Source: Streptomyces sp. RB17
Lineage (GTDB): Bacteria > Actinomycetota > Actinomycetes > Streptomycetales > Streptomycetaceae
Direction: 5' to 3'
NCBI RefSeq assembly: GCF_009604455.1
Contig: NZ_WEGL01000002.1
Span: 620,001-684,000 of the forward strand
DNA: 64,000 nucleotides
Shown here: in pieces, positions 60,837-64,000 of the stretch
Numbering within the stretch: the stretch's first letter is position 1
Layout of the letters: every line of letters begins with the position of its first letter
Position numbers and translations under genes: made by a program
Notes under the pieces: generated by a model
Seen by the model: only the letters and a program-made list of their open reading frames with translations
What the model was told of the DNA's origin: nothing
The model's database searches: none

Positions 60837-62099
60837 TCAGGCGCGCCCGTGTGCCTGCTGCGTGTGCCGGGACAATGAGTCGATGACCACCGCGGCGAAG
60901 AGCACCCCACCCGTGATCACCAGCTGGACGGCGGTGGGCGTGTCGGTGAGGGCCATGCCCGAGGCGATCGACTGGATGACCAGTATGCCGAGCACTGCGG
61001 ACCAGGTCGTACCGCGTCCTCCGAACAGGCTGGTGCCGCCGATGACGGCGGCAGCGATGGCGTTGAGCAGCAGGACGCCGGAACCGGAGTTCTGGCTCAC
61101 CGACGTGATGCGCGAGGCCAGGAACAGGCCGCCGGTCGCCGCCAGGGTGCCGGAGACCGCGAGCACGGCCGTCTGTACGCCGGTCACGCTGAGGCTGGCG
61201 CGACGGGCCGCCTCGACGCTGCTCCCCAGTGCGTAGACCTGCCGTCCGTAGGGTGTGCGCCGGAGCATGATGTCGAGGCCCGCCACCACGGCGAGGAAGA
61301 TCAGCAGAGCCAGCGGCAGGCCCTGGAACTGGTTCAGCAGATAGGCGGAGGCGAACGCGATCACCGCCACTGCTCCTGTGCGCACCCCGATGGTGTGCAG
61401 CGGGCGGTGTGGCATGCCGACGGCCCTGCGACGGCGCCTGTTCAGGTAGGAGGCGAGGAAGACCAGAGCTGTGGCGAGTGCCGCCACCGCGTAGGCGACG
61501 CCGGCGTTGGTGAAGTAGTAGCTGGTCAGGTGGGCGATGAGCCCGTTCTCGTCGAGGTTGACGGTGCCGCTCGTGCCGAGGATGGCGAGCATGAGGCCGT
61601 TCCACGTCAGCAGCCCCGCGAGCGTGACCACGAAGGCCGGCACCCGGGTCCTGGCGACGGAGTACCCCTGGACGGTTCCTGCCACGGTGCCCGTCAGCAC
61701 GGCGGCGATCAGGGCAAGCCATTCCGGCACGCCGTTGTTGACGCTCAGCACGGCGAAGACTGCGGCGGCAAGCCCGCTGATCGAACCGACCGACAGGTCG
61801 AGTTCACCGAGCAGCAGCACGAAGACGATGCCGACCGCGATGAGGCCCGTGCCCACGATGTCCACGCTGAGGTTGGACAGGTTACGGGGCGAGAGGAAGG
61901 CGGAGTTGATGCACTGGAAGATGATCCAGACCGCGGCGAGGACGAGGGTGACGGGAAGGTGGCCCAGCTCACCGGCGCTCAGCCTGCGCCGCCGGACGGC
62001 GATCCAGCCCGTCACGGCATGGGTGACGGCCCCCCCGGCGCGCTGCTGACGGGCTTCTGCGGTGGCTGCTGCGGGATCGGCCCGCGTCTCGTCCGGCAT
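60837..62099 (-). CDS. Sugar ABC transporter permease (XylH/RbsC-like)
   Basis: A 420-residue permease of the branched BPD_transp_2 family with about ten membrane helices. ELDLSVGSISGLAAAVFAVL and NAIAAAVIGGTSLFGGRGTTWSAVLG are the typical signatures. It forms the membrane channel with the ATPase encoded just upstream (gap 14 bp). ATG 62099 has AAGGG 9 bp upstream; ATG 62108 is too close to that site. Confidence 0.92.
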   Translation of the reverse strand: MPDETRADPAAATAEARQQRAGGAVTHAVTGWIAVRRRRLSAGELGHLPVTLVLAAVWIIFQCINSAFLSPRNLSNLSVDIVGTGLIAVGIVFVLLLGELDLSVGSISGLAAAVFAVLSVNNGVPEWLALIAAVLTGTVAGTVQGYSVARTRVPAFVVTLAGLLTWNGLMLAILGTSGTVNLDENGLIAHLTSYYFTNAGVAYAVAALATALVFLASYLNRRRRRAVGMPHRPLHTIGVRTGAVAVIAFASAYLLNQFQGLPLALLIFLAVVAGLDIMLRRTPYGRQVYALGSSVEAARRASLSVTGVQTAVLAVSGTLAATGGLFLASRITSVSQNSGSGVLLLNAIAAAVIGGTSLFGGRGTTWSAVLGILVIQSIASGMALTDTPTAVQLVITGGVLFAAVVIDSLSRHTQQAHGRA

Positions 62100-62113
62100 G
62101 TCACGCATCCCTT

Positions 62114-62893
62114 TCACCACTCGGCCTCGCGGTGGGCCGGCCGGCGGGGCGCGTTGTCCGTGGCACCCGTGATGGAGGAGATGATCTGCTCCTGGGAGGC
62201 GGTGCTCACGTCGAAGAAGCCGTTGTTGCGGCCGAGCCGCAGCACGGCGGCCCGGTCCGCGAGGGCCTTCACATCGCCCATGTTGTGGCTGATGAGCAGG
62301 ATCCCCAGGCCGTGGTCGCGGAGACGGTCGACGAGGTCGAGGACCTCGGTGGTCTGCTCGAACCCCAGCGCCGCGGTCGGTTCGTCCAGAAGAAGGACGC
62401 GCGGGTCGCCGAGAATCGAGCGGGCGATGGCGACGGTCTGCCGCTGGCCGCTGGACAGTGACACCAGGGGACCGCGCAGATCGGGGACGCTCCGGGTCAG
62501 GCGCTCCAGCAGCTGCCTGGTGCGGCGCTCCATCTCCACCTCGTCGAGGAAACCGAACCTGCGGATCTCGCGTCCGAGGAAGAGGTTGCCGACGACGTCG
62601 AGGCCTCCGCACAACGCCAGGTCCTGGTAGACGGTGGCGATGCCGAGGTCCCGGGCTTCTTGGGGACGCCGTATGTGAACGGGCCGGCCCTCCCACTCGA
62701 TGCTCCCTTTGTCCGCGGGAGCGACCCCGGAGATCACCTTGACCAGGGTGGACTTGCCGGCTCCGTTGTCGCCGAGCAGGGCGAGGACCTGGCCGGCGTG
62801 GATCTCCAGCTCGATGTCCCGGAGGACCTCGACGACGCCGAAGCGCTTGCACACGCCGTGCAGGGCGAGCAAGGGGGGCGGCAAGAGGATCAT
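62114..62893 (-). CDS. Sugar ABC transporter ATP-binding protein, single-domain
   Basis: A 259-residue ABC ATPase with Walker A GDNGAGKST (about residue 42), Q-loop in VYQDLAL, signature LSSGQRQ, Walker B VLLLDEP and H-loop SHN. Carbohydrate-type (CUT2) transporters often use a double ATPase (XylG/RbsA, about 500 residues). Here only one domain is present, so it must act as a homodimer. It lies 35 bp after the XylF-like gene. Confidence 0.93.
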   Translation of the reverse strand: MILLPPPLLALHGVCKRFGVVEVLRDIELEIHAGQVLALLGDNGAGKSTLVKVISGVAPADKGSIEWEGRPVHIRRPQEARDLGIATVYQDLALCGGLDVVGNLFLGREIRRFGFLDEVEMERRTRQLLERLTRSVPDLRGPLVSLSSGQRQTVAIARSILGDPRVLLLDEPTAALGFEQTTEVLDLVDRLRDHGLGILLISHNMGDVKALADRAAVLRLGRNNGFFDVSTASQEQIISSITGATDNAPRRPAHREAEW

Positions 62894-62928
62894 CTCCTTC
62901 CCGGGCCTGGGCCGGCCGGCCCCGCCTG

Positions 62929-64000
62929 TCAGGTCAGCCCGGCCTTGTGGCAGTCGCCCGCGAGTGGCGGGGTGCAGATCTGTTCGAGTGTGTACACGCC
63001 GTCCTTCACCACGGTGTTCTTGATGGTGGCAAGGGTCACGGGCACCGGGGTGAGCAGCACGGCCGGAACCTCCGCGGCGCTGCGGGTTTTCACCTGCCTG
63101 GTGGTCACTCCGTCGAGGCGCTGACCACGTGCGGCGGCCACGGCCATGGCGCCGCCGGCGGCAGCCTCGGGCCCGAACGGCTTGTAGACCGTCATGTACT
63201 GATCGCCGCCGACAATGCGTCGTACGGCTGCGAGCTCGGCGTCCTGCCCGGTGACGGGGGGCAGCGGGCTGACCTTGTTGGCCTTGAGGGAGGCGATACT
63301 GCCGGCGGCGAGGCCGTCGTTGGCGGCGTAGACGCCGTTGATGCTGCCGGCGCCCAGGGCGGAGATGGCTCCGGACATGTTCACGTTAGCCGCCTCCGGG
63401 CTCCACTGGGGTGTGTCGTACTCCTTGGCGATCGTCACCTTTCCCCGGAGTTCGGACAGTGCGCCCTGCTTGAACGACAGCGCGTTGGGGTCGCCGGGGT
63501 CGCCGTTCATCATCACGATCTGGCCGCCGTGCGCCTTGGCGCCCATGGCCGTCAGCAGCGCCTTGCCCTGGAGCCTGCCGATCTCCTGTCCGTCGAAGGA
63601 GACGTAGCCCGAGATCGGGCCCTCGGCGAGGCGGTCGTAGGCGATGACCGGGATGTGCGCGGCAGCTGCTCTTCCGACCGAGGCGCCCATGGCCCTGGCA
63701 TCGACGGCCGCCAGAACGATGGCATTGACCCCGTTGGCGATCGACGAGTCCATCTGTTCCTGCTGGATGGCCACGTCACCCTTGGCGTTGGCGTGCTCGA
63801 TCGTGCAGTCGCCGCACAGCTGCCGGATCTTCTGTTCCAGCAGGGGTCTGTCCCGCGTCTCCCAGCGGGCGGTGGTGGAGTCCGGCAGCAGCACGCCGAT
63901 CTTCCGCGCGCGCCCTGAGCCGGAGGTGTTCCCGGCGCCCGATCCGCAGGCGGTGAGGGACATGGCCGTCGAGACCGCGGCCAGGGCAAGGGCGGTGTCC
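62929..64000 (-). CDS. XylF-like sugar-binding lipoprotein (partial at the window edge)
   Basis: At least 357 residues; the signal peptide continues past the right edge and ends in the lipobox LTAC (63946-63957). The mature part matches D-xylose-type binding proteins: LPDSTTARWETRDRP, EHANAKGDVAIQQEQMDSSI, PVIAYDRLAEGPISGYVSFDG and MNGDPGDPNA. It is the first gene of the ABC operon. Xylose or a related pentose is the likely ligand by similarity. Confidence 0.9.
   Translation of the reverse strand, partial: DTALALAAVSTAMSLTACGSGAGNTSGSGRARKIGVLLPDSTTARWETRDRPLLEQKIRQLCGDCTIEHANAKGDVAIQQEQMDSSIANGVNAIVLAAVDARAMGASVGRAAAAHIPVIAYDRLAEGPISGYVSFDGQEIGRLQGKALLTAMGAKAHGGQIVMMNGDPGDPNALSFKQGALSELRGKVTIAKEYDTPQWSPEAANVNMSGAISALGAGSINGVYAANDGLAAGSIASLKANKVSPLPPVTGQDAELAAVRRIVGGDQYMTVYKPFGPEAAAGGAMAVAAARGQRLDGVTTRQVKTRSAAEVPAVLLTPVPVTLATIKNTVVKDGVYTLEQICTPPLAGDCHKAGLT

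Overview
The window is chromosomal DNA of a high-GC actinobacterium, almost certainly Streptomyces. Codon third positions are nearly all G or C, GTG starts are common, and there are four SpoIIE-type PP2C phosphatases, an IdeR/DmdR-type iron box, DUF6461 and DUF6153 proteins and an IS110 remnant. No rRNA, tRNA, CRISPR array or complete mobile element was seen.

Positions 1-13.4 kb carry metal homeostasis: a ZIP transporter behind an iron box, a KmtR-like sensor divergent from a CDF exporter, and an NmtR-like sensor divergent from a P1B-4 ATPase. A site-2 protease, a PAS/PP2C phosphatase and a cysteine-synthase-like/MFS pair lie between them.

Positions 13.4-30.5 kb form an accessory, partly decaying island, and this is the most interesting part. 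Nine copies of one 27-bp promoter, TGTCACA-N16-GGTC (one reads TGTC), all with exactly 16 bp between elements, sit in front of a coiled-coil protein, an NmrA-like reductase, a lone SdhA/NadB-type flavoprotein, OsmC, Ohr, a cupin (broken), an AhpD-like CxxC protein, an ECF sigma factor and an MFS transporter (broken). Three sigma factors with C-terminal SnoaL-like extensions (ECF41/SigJ type) are encoded among them. This looks like a compact ECF41 redox regulon with a variant -10 element. SMI1, cupin, MFS, XRE and aldehyde dehydrogenase genes in the same stretch are broken by frameshifts, a nonsense codon or internal deletions.

Positions 30.8-37.7 kb hold a small leader ORF with a hairpin, a xanthine-dehydrogenase-type operon (xdhABC) and a stand-alone type III polyketide synthase. 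Positions 37.8-56.6 kb hold three more PP2C proteins (one with a degenerate catalytic site), a GAF protein, an acyl-CoA dehydrogenase/acyl-CoA ligase pair, a four-gene operon (SDR, M24 hydrolase, DUF1254, MFS) divergent from a PucR regulator, and a MarR gene whose promoter shares a GCATACGATT motif with the acyl-CoA dehydrogenase promoter. Remnants of IS110, TetR and aldehyde dehydrogenase genes lie here too.

Positions 56.8-64 kb hold an mscL with a C-terminal zinc ribbon, an unknown gene whose start codon lies inside a 24-bp inverted repeat, a decayed 5-formyltetrahydrofolate cyclo-ligase gene, and a sugar ABC transporter operon with two different substrate-binding lipoproteins. The first of these runs off the window.
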